This document shows positions 17,373-26,070 of a stretch of DNA of 64,000 nt, in pieces (the first letter of the stretch is position 1; every line of letters begins with the position of its first letter). Below the pieces are notes generated by a model, which was not told the DNA's origin, searched no databases, and worked only from the letters and a program-made list of their open reading frames with translations. Source of the DNA: Planococcus sp. MSAK28401 (GTDB taxonomy: Bacteria; Bacillota; Bacilli; Bacillales_A; Planococcaceae); assembly GCF_018283455.1 (NCBI RefSeq), contig NZ_JAAMTH010000001.1:3081501-3145500 (forward strand), read 5' to 3'. Both the position numbers and the translations under genes were made by a program.

Positions 17373-17939
17373 ATGAAAAATAATTCTAAGCGACTCATTT
17401 CGCTACTCGCATTGAGCCTGATCGCATTATCTGTATTCATTGTATGGTCGATTTCAGAAAGTGAGGCTTCTTACGAAAAACCTCAAGAAGCATTATTAGC
17501 TGAAAACGAAGACTTAGTGTTAATTCCCGCTTACATAACCCAAGATGAAGCGTTGTTCTTTTTTATTCGAAACGAAACTAATTTAGGTGCAGCGATGGTT
17601 TACAAAAACCTATGGGGATGGAAATCTGACTTTCTGACTTGGAGTTCTTTCAATTCGATCACGACTGGAGAAAAAATCGGTGGTTATCAAATTCATGGCG
17701 ATGAGGTTATCTTTGGTTTAATGGAAGAAGGAGACAAGCGTGTTGTGATGCTGAACAACACCCCTGCTCCTGCTATTCCTTTAGAACTTTCATTGCCAGA
17801 TGATATGGATAATGATCATTTGAGCGATTTGTCTCTGTGGTATTTTGAAACGGATGAGCTTGTAAATGAAAGCAGTTTAACCCTTGTGGAGCGAAGCACA
17901 AACGAAGAAATAGATACATTGCACATTCCTCCGTATTAA
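17373..17939 (+). CDS. Hypothetical exported or membrane-anchored protein
   Basis: A 188-residue protein with a basic start and one hydrophobic segment (about 8-27, LISLLALSLIALSVFIVW), then a hydrophilic extracellular part with several aromatic residues. No lipobox Cys is present, so it is a signal peptide or a single anchor. The start at 17373 follows AAAGGAGAT, and an upstream in-frame ATG at 17286 lacks a site. It is more AT-rich than its neighbours. I do not recognise a domain. Confidence 0.65.
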   Translation: MKNNSKRLISLLALSLIALSVFIVWSISESEASYEKPQEALLAENEDLVLIPAYITQDEALFFFIRNETNLGAAMVYKNLWGWKSDFLTWSSFNSITTGEKIGGYQIHGDEVIFGLMEEGDKRVVMLNNTPAPAIPLELSLPDDMDNDHLSDLSLWYFETDELVNESSLTLVERSTNEEIDTLHIPPY

Positions 17940-17972
17940 ATTTGAACCGATGCTCTAGGGATAAAAATAAAA

Positions 17973-18003
17973 AAGAGCTTAACCAAAAGCTGGTTAAGCT
18001 CTT
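17973..18003 (+). terminator. Terminator
   Basis: A perfect 13-bp stem AAGAGCTTAACCA/TGGTTAAGCTCTT with a 5-base loop. Confidence 0.85.
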
Positions 18004-18085
18004 AAAATTTCAAGGCTTGTATGAACGAGCTGTCTGGTCATCGCTACACTATTGCCTCTTGTACAATGCGTACCATCTATAGACC

Positions 18086-18520
18086 TCAAATCTTCTTCCA
18101 ATCATGCGTACCCTTCGCCCAGCCGCCGATCGCGACACCCATCGCAATCAAAGGCGACGCGAATTCCACATCTTCCATCACCAAGTACTGGTGGCTGAGC
18201 GGCATCAATTTCCCCGACAGCAATAGCTCTTCTCGCAGCTTCAAATAACGCTTCGGGCATTTCGGCGTAGTCGAGCCCGCAAACTTCGAGCCGCGCTGCA
18301 CGACAAACTGCTCACCTTGGTAAAACCCGCTCGCATCCGCCCCGCGTTTCGACGTGATGTAGAATAATTCAGGCGGCGTCTCATGATAAAGCTTCACCAT
18401 TCCGCTATCGAACGGATCGACCGCCTGCTCTTCCCCGGTCGCCGGATCCATCTCAAAAAAGCGGTACACTTCCCCAAACTCCGGATGCTCAATCGCCGTA
18501 ACAAAAAACTCCTTTTCCAT
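18086..18520 (-). CDS. DUF4357-type protein
   Basis: A 144-residue soluble protein. The C-terminal two thirds match the DUF4357 pattern: RGADASGFYQGEQFVVQRGS, then a LREELLLSGKL helix and EFASPLIAMGVAIGG. This domain usually sits at the C-terminus of GIY-YIG or restriction-related proteins and its role is unknown. Here it has only a short N-terminal extension. The start at 18520 is preceded by GGGGGAAGG. Confidence 0.7.
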   Translation of the reverse strand: MEKEFFVTAIEHPEFGEVYRFFEMDPATGEEQAVDPFDSGMVKLYHETPPELFYITSKRGADASGFYQGEQFVVQRGSKFAGSTTPKCPKRYLKLREELLLSGKLMPLSHQYLVMEDVEFASPLIAMGVAIGGWAKGTHDWKKI

Positions 18521-18631
18521 CAGCCTTCCCCCTATTCTAAGAAAATTGCCTTTCATCTCTTAGATAGATGGAAACTGCGAAAAAGGAGACAGGATGTTGA
18601 AAGTTTTTTAAAAAAGTTTGGTGTGAATACC

Positions 18632-18868
18632 TTACTGCTTCAATAAAGACTGAATGCGCTGCGGGTCGAAGCCAAGCACCCACTCGCCGTTGATGTTCGT
18701 CTGCGGAACACCCATTTGTCCAGTTGCCTGAACGAGGCGGCTCGCCGCTACCGGATCTTTCTGAACATTGACGTCTGTGTAAGCAATGCCGTTTTGATCT
18801 AGGAAGTTCTTCATCATGGTGCAATAAGGGCATGTGTTGGTTGAGTAAACAGTTACTTGGTTAGTCAT
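18632..18868 (-). CDS. Glutaredoxin-like thiol-disulfide protein
   Basis: A 78-residue thioredoxin-fold protein with a CPYC redox motif (residues 13-16) and the cis-proline segment GVPQTNINGEW, typical of small glutaredoxins or NrdH-like reductants. It would reduce disulfides or persulfides in the cytoplasm. An AGGAGG site lies before the ATG. A perfect ATACCC/GGGTAT palindrome stands 40-60 bases upstream, suggesting control by a CsoR/CstR-family repressor (persulfide, copper or similar). Confidence 0.9.
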   Translation of the reverse strand: MTNQVTVYSTNTCPYCTMMKNFLDQNGIAYTDVNVQKDPVAASRLVQATGQMGVPQTNINGEWVLGFDPQRIQSLLKQ

Positions 18869-18908
18869 ATAAATTCCTCCTGTTTGAGTAGAATTATTTT
18901 ATAAATTA

Positions 18909-18930
18909 AATATACCCTTTGGGGTATATT
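18909..18930 (-). promoter_or_regulatory. CsoR/CstR-like operator upstream of the glutaredoxin gene
   Basis: A perfect 9-bp inverted repeat AATATACCC-TTTG-GGGTATATT. The ATACCC-N4-GGGTAT core matches the general form of operators bound by CsoR, CstR and related four-helix repressors. No such regulator gene is in the window. Confidence 0.6.
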
Positions 18931-19046
18931 TCTTCAAGTAGATTGCTCACTGTTTTGAAGTAATCCCTTAAGGCACTTAGCAAAAAGGATTGGTTCTCAC
19001 CCTCTCAGTTTTGTAGTATCTTCTTAATTTAATTAGTCAATTCAAA

Positions 19047-19085
19047 AACGGCAGGGTGAGTTTTATAATCGCTCATCCTGCCGTT
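19047..19085. terminator. Terminator of the helicase gene
   Basis: A long stem AACGGCAGGGTGAG with CTCATCCTGCCGTT (one G-U pair) directly downstream of the PLD-helicase stop, with a short T-rich tail on the minus strand. Confidence 0.8.
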
Positions 19086-19088
19086 ATT

Positions 19089-21509
19089 TTAGTTTCTATT
19101 AATCGCTCTCCGCTCAAAATAAGCATGCAGCCGATATTCAGTAATTTCCTTTGTCCACTCATAAAGAATTCGCTGATGCTCATTACTTGGAGATACGTTC
19201 AATGAAAATAAATTATAATCAAACGTCACCAAGCCTTCTTTCGCACTGCCGCTCCATTTTGTCATCGGCATGCGCTCAATCAGATCTGCAATTTTCTTTT
19301 CATCGTAGTCTCTGAGCTTTCTGCCCTGCACATCATTGAAATCAGCATTCAAACGGTATTGTTTCGCTGTCAGGAACTCGTGGAAATACGGCGCAGCTTC
19401 CACTGGCGTAATCGGCTCCAGCCAGCTCTCCACGCCTTTCGACAACATATAACTCAAAACAACCATCTTATAGCTTTTGTTCATGCCAGTCTTCTCGACT
19501 TCCAAAAACCAATTCTGATGCTTTGTCCATACTTCAATCTCATCTGCATTCAGCTCCGCCGCATAAGCTAGCAAACCGAACCAGCTGCCGAACTCCTGCT
19601 TGATCGTCTTCGAATCCCCCGTACCTTGGAGATGAAATTCCAAATAAGTCGGGCGCCTGCCGAGCTCCCGTTTTAATTCACGGTAAGCAAGAACCAGTGC
19701 TTCTTTTCTAGGCGCGCGTTTTTTCCGCAGCTCTTCCAACAAATTGACGACTGCCAATTCTAAATTGAAATCGCAATTTGCAGGAACTAAAGGTTCGATA
19801 CCTTGAGTTTTTCCTTTAGCTTGAGGCGCTGTATCAAATACCGAAAGCTTCAAATCGGCGTTGCGGTAATTGCCGATAAAATCGATAATTACGCAATGAT
19901 CTTTTTCGTCCGCAATGCGCAGTCCCCGGCCGATCTGTTGGGTGTAAACCGTGAGTGACTCAGTCGGTCGAATAAACAGCAAGGTATCGACTTTTGGAAT
20001 ATCGACACCTTCATTGAACAGATCGACCGTGAAAATGATTTCTAACTCACCTGAATCCAATTGTGCTCTCGCAGCTTTCCGCTCTTCTGCAGGCGTACCG
20101 CCCGACAAACTCATCGAACGAATGTCGCGCTCCCGGAAAAACTGGTCCATAAATTGCGTCTGCCGGACCGTCGAACAAAAGACAATCGTACGCGTTTGTT
20201 TGTGCTTTTGCCACGCCTCAAATACCGCTTTAGCATAGTCTTCCCTCAACTGCGCTTGAAGAAGTTCCTCTTCGTCGTAGCGGTTCCCGAGCCAGCGAAT
20301 CTTCGAGTAATCGGTATTATCGTATACACCGAAATAACGAAACGGCGCCAGCCAATTGCGTTCGATGGCATCGAGGAAATGAATAGAAATCGCAACATTG
20401 CCATCACATAAGGCATATACATCCTGATTGTCCATGCGGTCAGGAGTTGCCGTGATTCCAAGCAAAAACTGCGGATTAAAATGTTCCAATAGCCTTCTAT
20501 AAGTCGGGGAAGCTGCATGGTGGAATTCATCCACAACGATTAAATCGAATGCATCCCGCTCGAATTGAGCCAAGTGATACTCACTTCCCAGTGTATAGAT
20601 GGAAGCAAACAGAAAATCCGCGGATGTGTCTTTTTCAGTTGCATGGTAGAACGCAGACTTTTTATATGGGTGAACTTTTTGGAACGATTCTTTTGCCTGC
20701 TGGAGGATCTCCTGGCGATGTGCAACAAACAACACTCGCTTGAATTTCTTCGCAAAAAATGCCGCGAGATAGGTTTTTCCGAGTCCTGTCGCAAGTACAG
20801 CCATCGCCCGACTATACTCTTCTTCTATCACCGTATCGAGTGCATCAAGTGCTTCCTGCTGGGCAGGCCGAGGCGTTAATTCAGTTATGTAAGGTGTTTC
20901 TGTTTCAATAATTTCCTGGGGTTCTGATGACCCGAGCATAAGACCAGTTTCTTCCGCTTCTGACCAAACAGGGCTGATTGGTCGTTTGAGATTCGCTTTT
21001 TCATGAAGCATCTTGTATTCCTGGAGCGTTTCTTTGTTGAGAGGAATCGTCTCATCTGCGTAGAAATGTGCTAAAAACTGCTCAGCCGCTTCATCAAATA
21101 CCGTCTCATCTACTGAGGTCGGAGCGATTAAATTCCATTCCACCCCTTCCGTCAAAGCGGAGCGGGACAAATTGGACGAGCCGACAATAAGATGCGAAGT
21201 TTCTTCACCGCGGAATAAATATGACTTGGGATGAAAGGAAGCGCCTCCGCTTTTCCACAAGCGAATTTCAGCAGACGGTAATTCATCCAGCAAAATCTCA
21301 AGTGCTTCCGGCTGCGTTACAAAAAGATAATCACCGATTAATAATTTGATCGGCACACCTCGGTCTGCCGCTTCTTTCAAGAACGGTATCACGATTCGCA
21401 CACCCGATTTCATCGCAAACGCCGTAATCCAATTAATCTCTATAGCTTCTTGAGCTAAGCGATTCAAATGACTCACGAGCTGCGAAGTGACCAGCTGCAG
21501 TTTACTCAT
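19089..21509 (-). CDS. PLD-nuclease/DEAD-box helicase fusion
   Basis: An 806-residue protein. The N-terminal ~160 residues form a phospholipase-D-type nuclease domain with HPKSYLF and GSSNLSRSA (HxK...GSxN). An SF2 helicase core follows: Walker A ATGLGKT (about 240-246), DEFH (about 327-330), TATPDR, and the motif VI region QQIGRGLRIA. The C-terminal 200 residues have no named domain I can assign. The architecture resembles restriction or mobile-element defence helicases. The ATG at 21509 overlaps the upstream pyrophosphohydrolase gene by eight bases, so the two are coupled. A TTG two codons earlier is an alternative start. Probably defensive, by context. Confidence 0.87.
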   Translation of the reverse strand: MSKLQLVTSQLVSHLNRLAQEAIEINWITAFAMKSGVRIVIPFLKEAADRGVPIKLLIGDYLFVTQPEALEILLDELPSAEIRLWKSGGASFHPKSYLFRGEETSHLIVGSSNLSRSALTEGVEWNLIAPTSVDETVFDEAAEQFLAHFYADETIPLNKETLQEYKMLHEKANLKRPISPVWSEAEETGLMLGSSEPQEIIETETPYITELTPRPAQQEALDALDTVIEEEYSRAMAVLATGLGKTYLAAFFAKKFKRVLFVAHRQEILQQAKESFQKVHPYKKSAFYHATEKDTSADFLFASIYTLGSEYHLAQFERDAFDLIVVDEFHHAASPTYRRLLEHFNPQFLLGITATPDRMDNQDVYALCDGNVAISIHFLDAIERNWLAPFRYFGVYDNTDYSKIRWLGNRYDEEELLQAQLREDYAKAVFEAWQKHKQTRTIVFCSTVRQTQFMDQFFRERDIRSMSLSGGTPAEERKAARAQLDSGELEIIFTVDLFNEGVDIPKVDTLLFIRPTESLTVYTQQIGRGLRIADEKDHCVIIDFIGNYRNADLKLSVFDTAPQAKGKTQGIEPLVPANCDFNLELAVVNLLEELRKKRAPRKEALVLAYRELKRELGRRPTYLEFHLQGTGDSKTIKQEFGSWFGLLAYAAELNADEIEVWTKHQNWFLEVEKTGMNKSYKMVVLSYMLSKGVESWLEPITPVEAAPYFHEFLTAKQYRLNADFNDVQGRKLRDYDEKKIADLIERMPMTKWSGSAKEGLVTFDYNLFSLNVSPSNEHQRILYEWTKEITEYRLHAYFERRAINRN

Positions 21510-21828
21510 CTTCAACCTCGATTAAAAAGATACGTTCTTTAAAACCGCCGCGTTTTGCTGCTTTTTTCACGCGAACTTCTTCAACTTCTTCAAATGAGGA
21601 TCCATTAAGTTCAGCAGCTGCATGAATCAGTTCGAGAATGTCTGCGAGCTCCTCTATTGCATCTTTTTTATTATCAGTTTCCTCAAATTCACGAAGCTCC
21701 TCTGAGAGTTTTTTCGTTACTTCTGTTTTATATTCTTCTTCTAACAAAATACGGGTTTCGAATTGAAGACATCTTTTTTTGATTACTTGCGGAATTTTGT
21801 CCCTTACTAGTTTGTTGTAAATCGGCAT
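21502..21828 (-). CDS. MazG-like nucleoside triphosphate pyrophosphohydrolase
   Basis: A 108-residue all-alpha NTP pyrophosphatase-type protein. It begins MPIYNKLVRDKIPQVI, a signature of phosphoribosyl-ATP-pyrophosphohydrolase-like/MazG-like proteins. The metal-binding acidic residues are seen in KLSEELREFEE and AIEELADILELI (ExxE then ExxD pattern). Such enzymes split NTPs to NMP and pyrophosphate. Strong site AAAGGAGATC. The stop overlaps the helicase start (ATGAGTAA), arguing for a functional pair in which nucleotide depletion or sensing is tied to helicase/nuclease action. That link is inference. Confidence 0.85.
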   Translation of the reverse strand: MPIYNKLVRDKIPQVIKKRCLQFETRILLEEEYKTEVTKKLSEELREFEETDNKKDAIEELADILELIHAAAELNGSSFEEVEEVRVKKAAKRGGFKERIFLIEVEDE

Positions 21829-21893
21829 TTCGAGATCTCCTTTAAATCAGTCGTTAATATTCTTTTGAAAAATAAATTACTATAAAATAACAT

Positions 21894-22241
21894 TTATTCA
21901 GATATTATACTACCATCCTTTTCTACATAATAAGTTTTCTTAATAGTATCGCATTCATTAAATATACTTTTAAGAGCAACTTTGTTTTTTATATTCGATT
22001 TTTCTATAAAATAATCTAGGCAATTTGACAACTTGGAGTTAGAAAGATGATTTAATTTATCATTAAAGGAAGAAGTTTGATTGTTAAAACTTGGACCTTC
22101 TTTGTCCCAGCTATGTTTCCAATGCACTACCCTTCCAGTATCTTCAAGGAAGGAATAACCCTTAATAGATATTGAGTTTGGATCTATAAATTCTACCTGT
22201 TCAATGACGTGTTTCCATACTTTCAATTTCTCTACCCCCAT
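21894..22241 (-). CDS. Hypothetical protein within the defence island
   Basis: A 115-residue AT-rich frame beginning MGVEKLKVWKHVIEQVEF, with no signal peptide and no recognised domain. Ser-, Asn- and Lys-rich. The start is uncertain: ATG at 22241 has only a weak upstream site, and a TTG at 22280 would add 13 residues. It lies between the MazG/helicase pair and the first methyltransferase, with its own promoter region upstream. Confidence 0.5.
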   Translation of the reverse strand: MGVEKLKVWKHVIEQVEFIDPNSISIKGYSFLEDTGRVVHWKHSWDKEGPSFNNQTSSFNDKLNHLSNSKLSNCLDYFIEKSNIKNKVALKSIFNECDTIKKTYYVEKDGSIISE

Positions 22242-22387
22242 TTCAATATTTTCTACACTATATAATATCAGAATAATCAATCATTTTACGAATAAATTCA
22301 AAAAAAAAGTATTTTTTTCTTTTGCACATATATTTTATCAGAGCCTTTAAACCCCATTCTTAATATCATCTAATCAGTCTCTAGAGA

Positions 22388-22422
22388 AAAAGGGACTTTA
22401 GCAGTATGCCAAAGTCCCTTTT
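22388..22422 (-). terminator. Terminator of the first methyltransferase gene
   Basis: The stem AAAAGGGACTTT pairs with AAAGTCCCTTTT. It gives A/T tracts on both strands. Confidence 0.82.
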
Positions 22423-22457
22423 AAACTTCAATTTAACTCGTACAAACTTTTAATATA

Positions 22458-23627
22458 TTAAATATCGAATACCTCTTGTTTAAATCTAGGTTCTACTTCA
22501 TCAATCATAACTCTTTTCTTTCCGCGTAAGTTTTCAAGTTGTAGCTTAGGTGAAGCCTCTACAAAATCATACTCAATTTTTGCGAAGGTCTTTAAGATGG
22601 CTTCAAACACAACTTGTGCACCAAGCGGCGGCACAGCCATACCAATCTGTTTGCGTACAGCTTCTTTATTGCCAGCGAACACAAAGTCGTCAGGGAAAGT
22701 CTGCAAACGTGCACGTTCTCTGTTAGTCAAAGCACGCAGTTCTTCCCAATGATACATATGCGTTCCACCACCACCACTGCCTGTTACCGTGTACGCCGGG
22801 CGTTCTGGATCTAAACGTTTATAAATTGAACTCATACGTGCACCCTTAACTTTAAGTTGCACTTTCTCAGGAATTCCTGGATACCAAGCGTTACTGCCTG
22901 GCGGTATGTAGCTCAACATCTCTTTAACTTTAGCCGTGTGTTTCGGCATTTCGTGGTTCGTAGCATCTTCTGGTATAGGCGGATTTAGGATCGCTTCGGA
23001 TGCCGTTTTGTATTCAGTCGATGCAAGCGTAGTTGGCGCCGGCACTTTGAACACAATTCCTTCTTCGACTAGATCGTTTCGAATTCCTACAATGATAATT
23101 CGATGTCTTGCCTGTGGTACCCCGTATTCTTGAAACTTATATAAATGAGGAGTTAATGCATATCCGCACTCTTCAAGTTCAGTCAAAATTTGAATAAATG
23201 CTTTTCCTTCATTAGCTCCTTGGAGTCCGCCAACATTCTCAGCCACGAAAAACTTAGGTTGGTAGTCCTTTAAGACTTTAACCCCGTAGGTATATAAAGG
23301 CCCGAACTTGCCGCCTAATCCTTTTGTTTCGCCAACAATACTAAAGTCGTTGCAAGGAAAACCGAAAGCAAAACAGTCAATGTCACCGAGAATTGTTTTA
23401 TCACCAATCGGCAATTCTTCAACAGGTCCCCAATGTACAGATGGATCATCTGGATTTCCACATATATTTAAACGAAAAGTCTCACATGCTGTAGCATCAT
23501 AATCGTTCGACCAAAGGTGCTCAATTCGAAATTCTTCTCCTGTTTCAGGATGAATAACCTTTGCATTCTTTGCTGCTAAACTCAGCCCACCTGGACCGTT
23601 AAAAAGTTCACCTTTTTTAAATATCAT
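22458..23627 (-). CDS. DNA (cytosine-5) methyltransferase, first copy
   Basis: A 389-residue C5-cytosine methyltransferase. Motif I is the variant FNGPGG (usually FSGxGG). Motif IV GFPCNDFS holds catalytic Cys92, motif VI is ENVGG, motif VIII QARHR, IX RLQTFPDDF and X IGMAVPP. The target-recognition region lies between about 200 and 310. AAGGAGCG precedes the ATG. The divergent Vsr gene and the downstream PD-(D/E)XK nuclease gene suggest a type II restriction-modification unit. The recognition sequence cannot be read from the protein. Confidence 0.94.
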   Translation of the reverse strand: MIFKKGELFNGPGGLSLAAKNAKVIHPETGEEFRIEHLWSNDYDATACETFRLNICGNPDDPSVHWGPVEELPIGDKTILGDIDCFAFGFPCNDFSIVGETKGLGGKFGPLYTYGVKVLKDYQPKFFVAENVGGLQGANEGKAFIQILTELEECGYALTPHLYKFQEYGVPQARHRIIIVGIRNDLVEEGIVFKVPAPTTLASTEYKTASEAILNPPIPEDATNHEMPKHTAKVKEMLSYIPPGSNAWYPGIPEKVQLKVKGARMSSIYKRLDPERPAYTVTGSGGGGTHMYHWEELRALTNRERARLQTFPDDFVFAGNKEAVRKQIGMAVPPLGAQVVFEAILKTFAKIEYDFVEASPKLQLENLRGKKRVMIDEVEPRFKQEVFDI

Positions 23628-23815
23628 AATAAAAATCGCTCCTTAGTGGAATTATGCGAAAGTATGTTCTTGCATACCCCTATGCTTATTAATTATACAC
23701 TTTAATAAAAAAAAAACATCCTCATGTATATATTTGTTGGTCTCGTTAAATCCTATTTTCGCTTAGTGTATCTTTTCTTTGAAGGGGAATAATATAAAAA
23801 AGTGAGGGATAGGCT

Positions 23816-24253
23816 ATGGCAGATAAAATTACTAAAGAACAGCGCCGGAAAAACATGCAGGCCATTAGGTCTCAGTCAAATTTGGAAAATAGGGTTTCTC
23901 GTCTGCTTTGGAACAAAGGCTACCGTTTCCGTAAAAATGATCGAACACTTTTCGGTAAACCAGATATTTCTATAAAGAAGTATAAAGTTGTAATTTTTAT
24001 CGACTCGTGTTTTTGGCATGCGTGCGAGATCCATGGAAACAAACCTAAAAGTAATAAAGTTTATTGGGACAGGAAGCTTGCAAGAAATAAAGAACGGGAT
24101 TTGGAAGTAACTGCACATTACGAAGAAAAAGGATGGTTTATCAAAAGGGTTTGGGAACACCAAATTAAGGAGGATCTTGAAAAAACAACTGAAGAATTAG
24201 CTCTTTTTATACAAAAAGCCAAAGAGCATTCTTCTTGGAAAAGAAACCTTTAG
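23816..24253 (+). CDS. vsr: Very short patch repair endonuclease Vsr
   Basis: A 145-residue Vsr family nuclease, which nicks next to T:G mismatches that arise when 5-methylcytosine deaminates. Family landmarks: MQAIRSQSNLE, GKPDI with the catalytic Asp, FIDSCFWHAC with metal/zinc-site residues, and WDRKLARNKERD. A GTGAGGGA site precedes the ATG. It is divergent from the first cytosine methyltransferase, exactly where a Vsr is expected: it guards the sites that enzyme modifies. Length is typical of the family. Confidence 0.93.
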   Translation: MADKITKEQRRKNMQAIRSQSNLENRVSRLLWNKGYRFRKNDRTLFGKPDISIKKYKVVIFIDSCFWHACEIHGNKPKSNKVYWDRKLARNKERDLEVTAHYEEKGWFIKRVWEHQIKEDLEKTTEELALFIQKAKEHSSWKRNL

Positions 24254-24599
24254 CTTTTTCTAGTTAGTAATTTTAGGAGCAACGTACTCCTGTAGCTATC
24301 TGAAATTTTTATACGTAAGACTAAACATAAACTAAGGTTTTCTACCTTGTTAACATAATCTAAATTTTAAAACATAATTTACAAAACTAGGAATATAGAT
24401 CTGTCCTTCTACTTTTCCTCTTGTTTAAAATGTTTATACTAAATGAGACTTTTCGAAGCCAGCTCAATAGCAATACTCGCTTACTGGTATACTATAACCT
24501 CCTCATCTGTAAATATTTGATAACATGTACTATACTAAAATGAATAATTTTTTCAAAACCGTGTTTGAAAAATTAAGTTATCTATCATTGGAGGCAATT
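24254..24599. other. AT-rich spacer
   Basis: No gene seen. It separates vsr from the nuclease gene, and the last 60 bases include promoter-like TA-rich boxes and the nuclease ribosome site. No convincing controller-protein palindrome is visible. Confidence 0.4.
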
Positions 24600-25766
24600 A
24601 TGACTATATTAGATCTTTGGAAAACCAGTAGGAGTAGTTTCGAAAACAAAACAATTGAACAAATTTTGTCTTTTTCTGGAACCGGTAAACTTACTGATTC
24701 AAGTGAAACATCGATAGAGTTAAAACATTTTCTTGATCATATGCCAATTGATTATTTGGAAAGGTATGCTCACGATTGTTTAGATCAAAATTTCCCTAAC
24801 AGCGGACTTGTATTGCAAGACATCACAAACCAAATAGGAAAAAGAATTGGTTTTGATGTGAAGTATGGTCTTTATCAAGGACGCAAAGGAAGCATCGGTT
24901 ACGATGGTCTTTGGAAAGCAATCGACTCGCATAGTATTGTTGTGGAAGTAAAGACAACAGATGCTTATAGAATAAATTTAGATACAATAGCAAAATACAG
25001 AAAACAGCTGATTGCCCAAGAGTCTATTACTTCAGAAAAATCATCTATTCTTATAATAGTAGGAAGACAGGACACAGGAGATCTAGAAGCTCAAATTAGA
25101 GGTTCCAAACACGCCTGGGACGTTAGGGTCATAAGCGTTTATGCCTTAATAAAGTTAATGAAACTTAAAGAACAATTAAATACTAGACAAACATTTAATC
25201 AAATTAATGAATTGCTAAAACCACTAGAATATACGAGGGTTGATAACCTAATTGATATTGTTTTTAATGCTTCAGAAGATATTAATTCAAATGATGAGAA
25301 TACAATAAACAAGGACTCGTCAGAAGATAATTTAACTAAAGAAAATCGGGCTAGTTACCATGATTTGTGCATTGCTCGATTAGAAGAAAAATATTCGACA
25401 AATTTTTTAAAACAAGGAAAGTCATTCTATATAGACAACACTAATAGTCAACATTTTGTCTGTATAGTTTCGAAAGAATATCCTAAAAAGGACAGTATTC
25501 GATATTGGTATGCTATCCATCCAAGGCATATTGAATTTCTTAACCAAAGCACCGCTTCAAATATTGCTTTTGGATGTGGATCAGAAAAGAAAATTATTAT
25601 AATCCCAACAGAAATTTTCATTAACCACATTGATGAGTTTCGCATTACTACTAAAGATAATGGAAATTTTTATTGGCATATAGACATCATTGAAAAAGAT
25701 AAAGAATATTTTTTACTTCTATCCAATTCTAAAAATCAAGTTAATGTGACAAAATATTTCTACTAA
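24600..25766 (+). CDS. PD-(D/E)XK nuclease, probable restriction endonuclease
   Basis: A 388-residue AT-rich gene. The active-site pattern GYDGLWKAID followed by VVEVKTTDAYRI (D...ExK) around residues 100-125 is a PD-(D/E)XK nuclease core, as in type II and IV restriction enzymes. The remainder has a second globular region (about 240-388) with no named domain, perhaps DNA recognition. The start at 24600 follows TTGGAGGCAATT. The ATG at 24525 has no site. It is the likely restriction partner of the first methyltransferase, with vsr in between. The pairing is inferred from position. Confidence 0.72.
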   Translation: MTILDLWKTSRSSFENKTIEQILSFSGTGKLTDSSETSIELKHFLDHMPIDYLERYAHDCLDQNFPNSGLVLQDITNQIGKRIGFDVKYGLYQGRKGSIGYDGLWKAIDSHSIVVEVKTTDAYRINLDTIAKYRKQLIAQESITSEKSSILIIVGRQDTGDLEAQIRGSKHAWDVRVISVYALIKLMKLKEQLNTRQTFNQINELLKPLEYTRVDNLIDIVFNASEDINSNDENTINKDSSEDNLTKENRASYHDLCIARLEEKYSTNFLKQGKSFYIDNTNSQHFVCIVSKEYPKKDSIRYWYAIHPRHIEFLNQSTASNIAFGCGSEKKIIIIPTEIFINHIDEFRITTKDNGNFYWHIDIIEKDKEYFLLLSNSKNQVNVTKYFY

Positions 25767-25768
25767 AT

Positions 25769-26008
25769 TTAATTATCCTCCTCTATTAAAGGATATTTAT
25801 AAAAAGAGCTATAGAATCGAATTTTTTTGTATTTAATGATAAGATCTTTTGCCTGCTCAACGGAAACGTAAACTATGTGTTCTCTAAGTACCATTCCTTG
25901 AACAAGTTCATAATCTACACACACAATATCACCCACGTATTTATTTTCTATGTATCTTTTCCATCTAAATGTATCTATATTTTTCCCTAGTATAAGATGT
26001 AGTATCAT
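25769..26008 (-). CDS. Hypothetical small protein
   Basis: 79 residues, hydrophilic, with several Tyr and Lys, no recognised domain. The ATG at 26008 follows a GGGGGA stretch. It lies convergent to the nuclease gene, immediately downstream of the six-gene operon's terminator. It could be transcribed by read-through. Confidence 0.5.
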   Translation of the reverse strand: MILHLILGKNIDTFRWKRYIENKYVGDIVCVDYELVQGMVLREHIVYVSVEQAKDLIIKYKKIRFYSSFYKYPLIEEDN

Positions 26009-26033
26009 CTTCAAAATCCCCCAAATTTTCTTT

Positions 26034-26070
26034 AAAAAACAACCTGCCTTTTTAAGGCAGGTTGTTTTTT
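26034..26070 (-). terminator. Terminator of the MORC/Z1 operon
   Basis: A perfect 17-bp stem (26034-26050 with 26054-26070) gives T-runs on both strands and overlaps the stop codon of the last operon gene. Confidence 0.9.

Noticed and set aside
24254-24599. Controller-protein box of a type II restriction system
   Set aside because: No GACT/AGTC-type symmetric repeats and no small HTH gene nearby.
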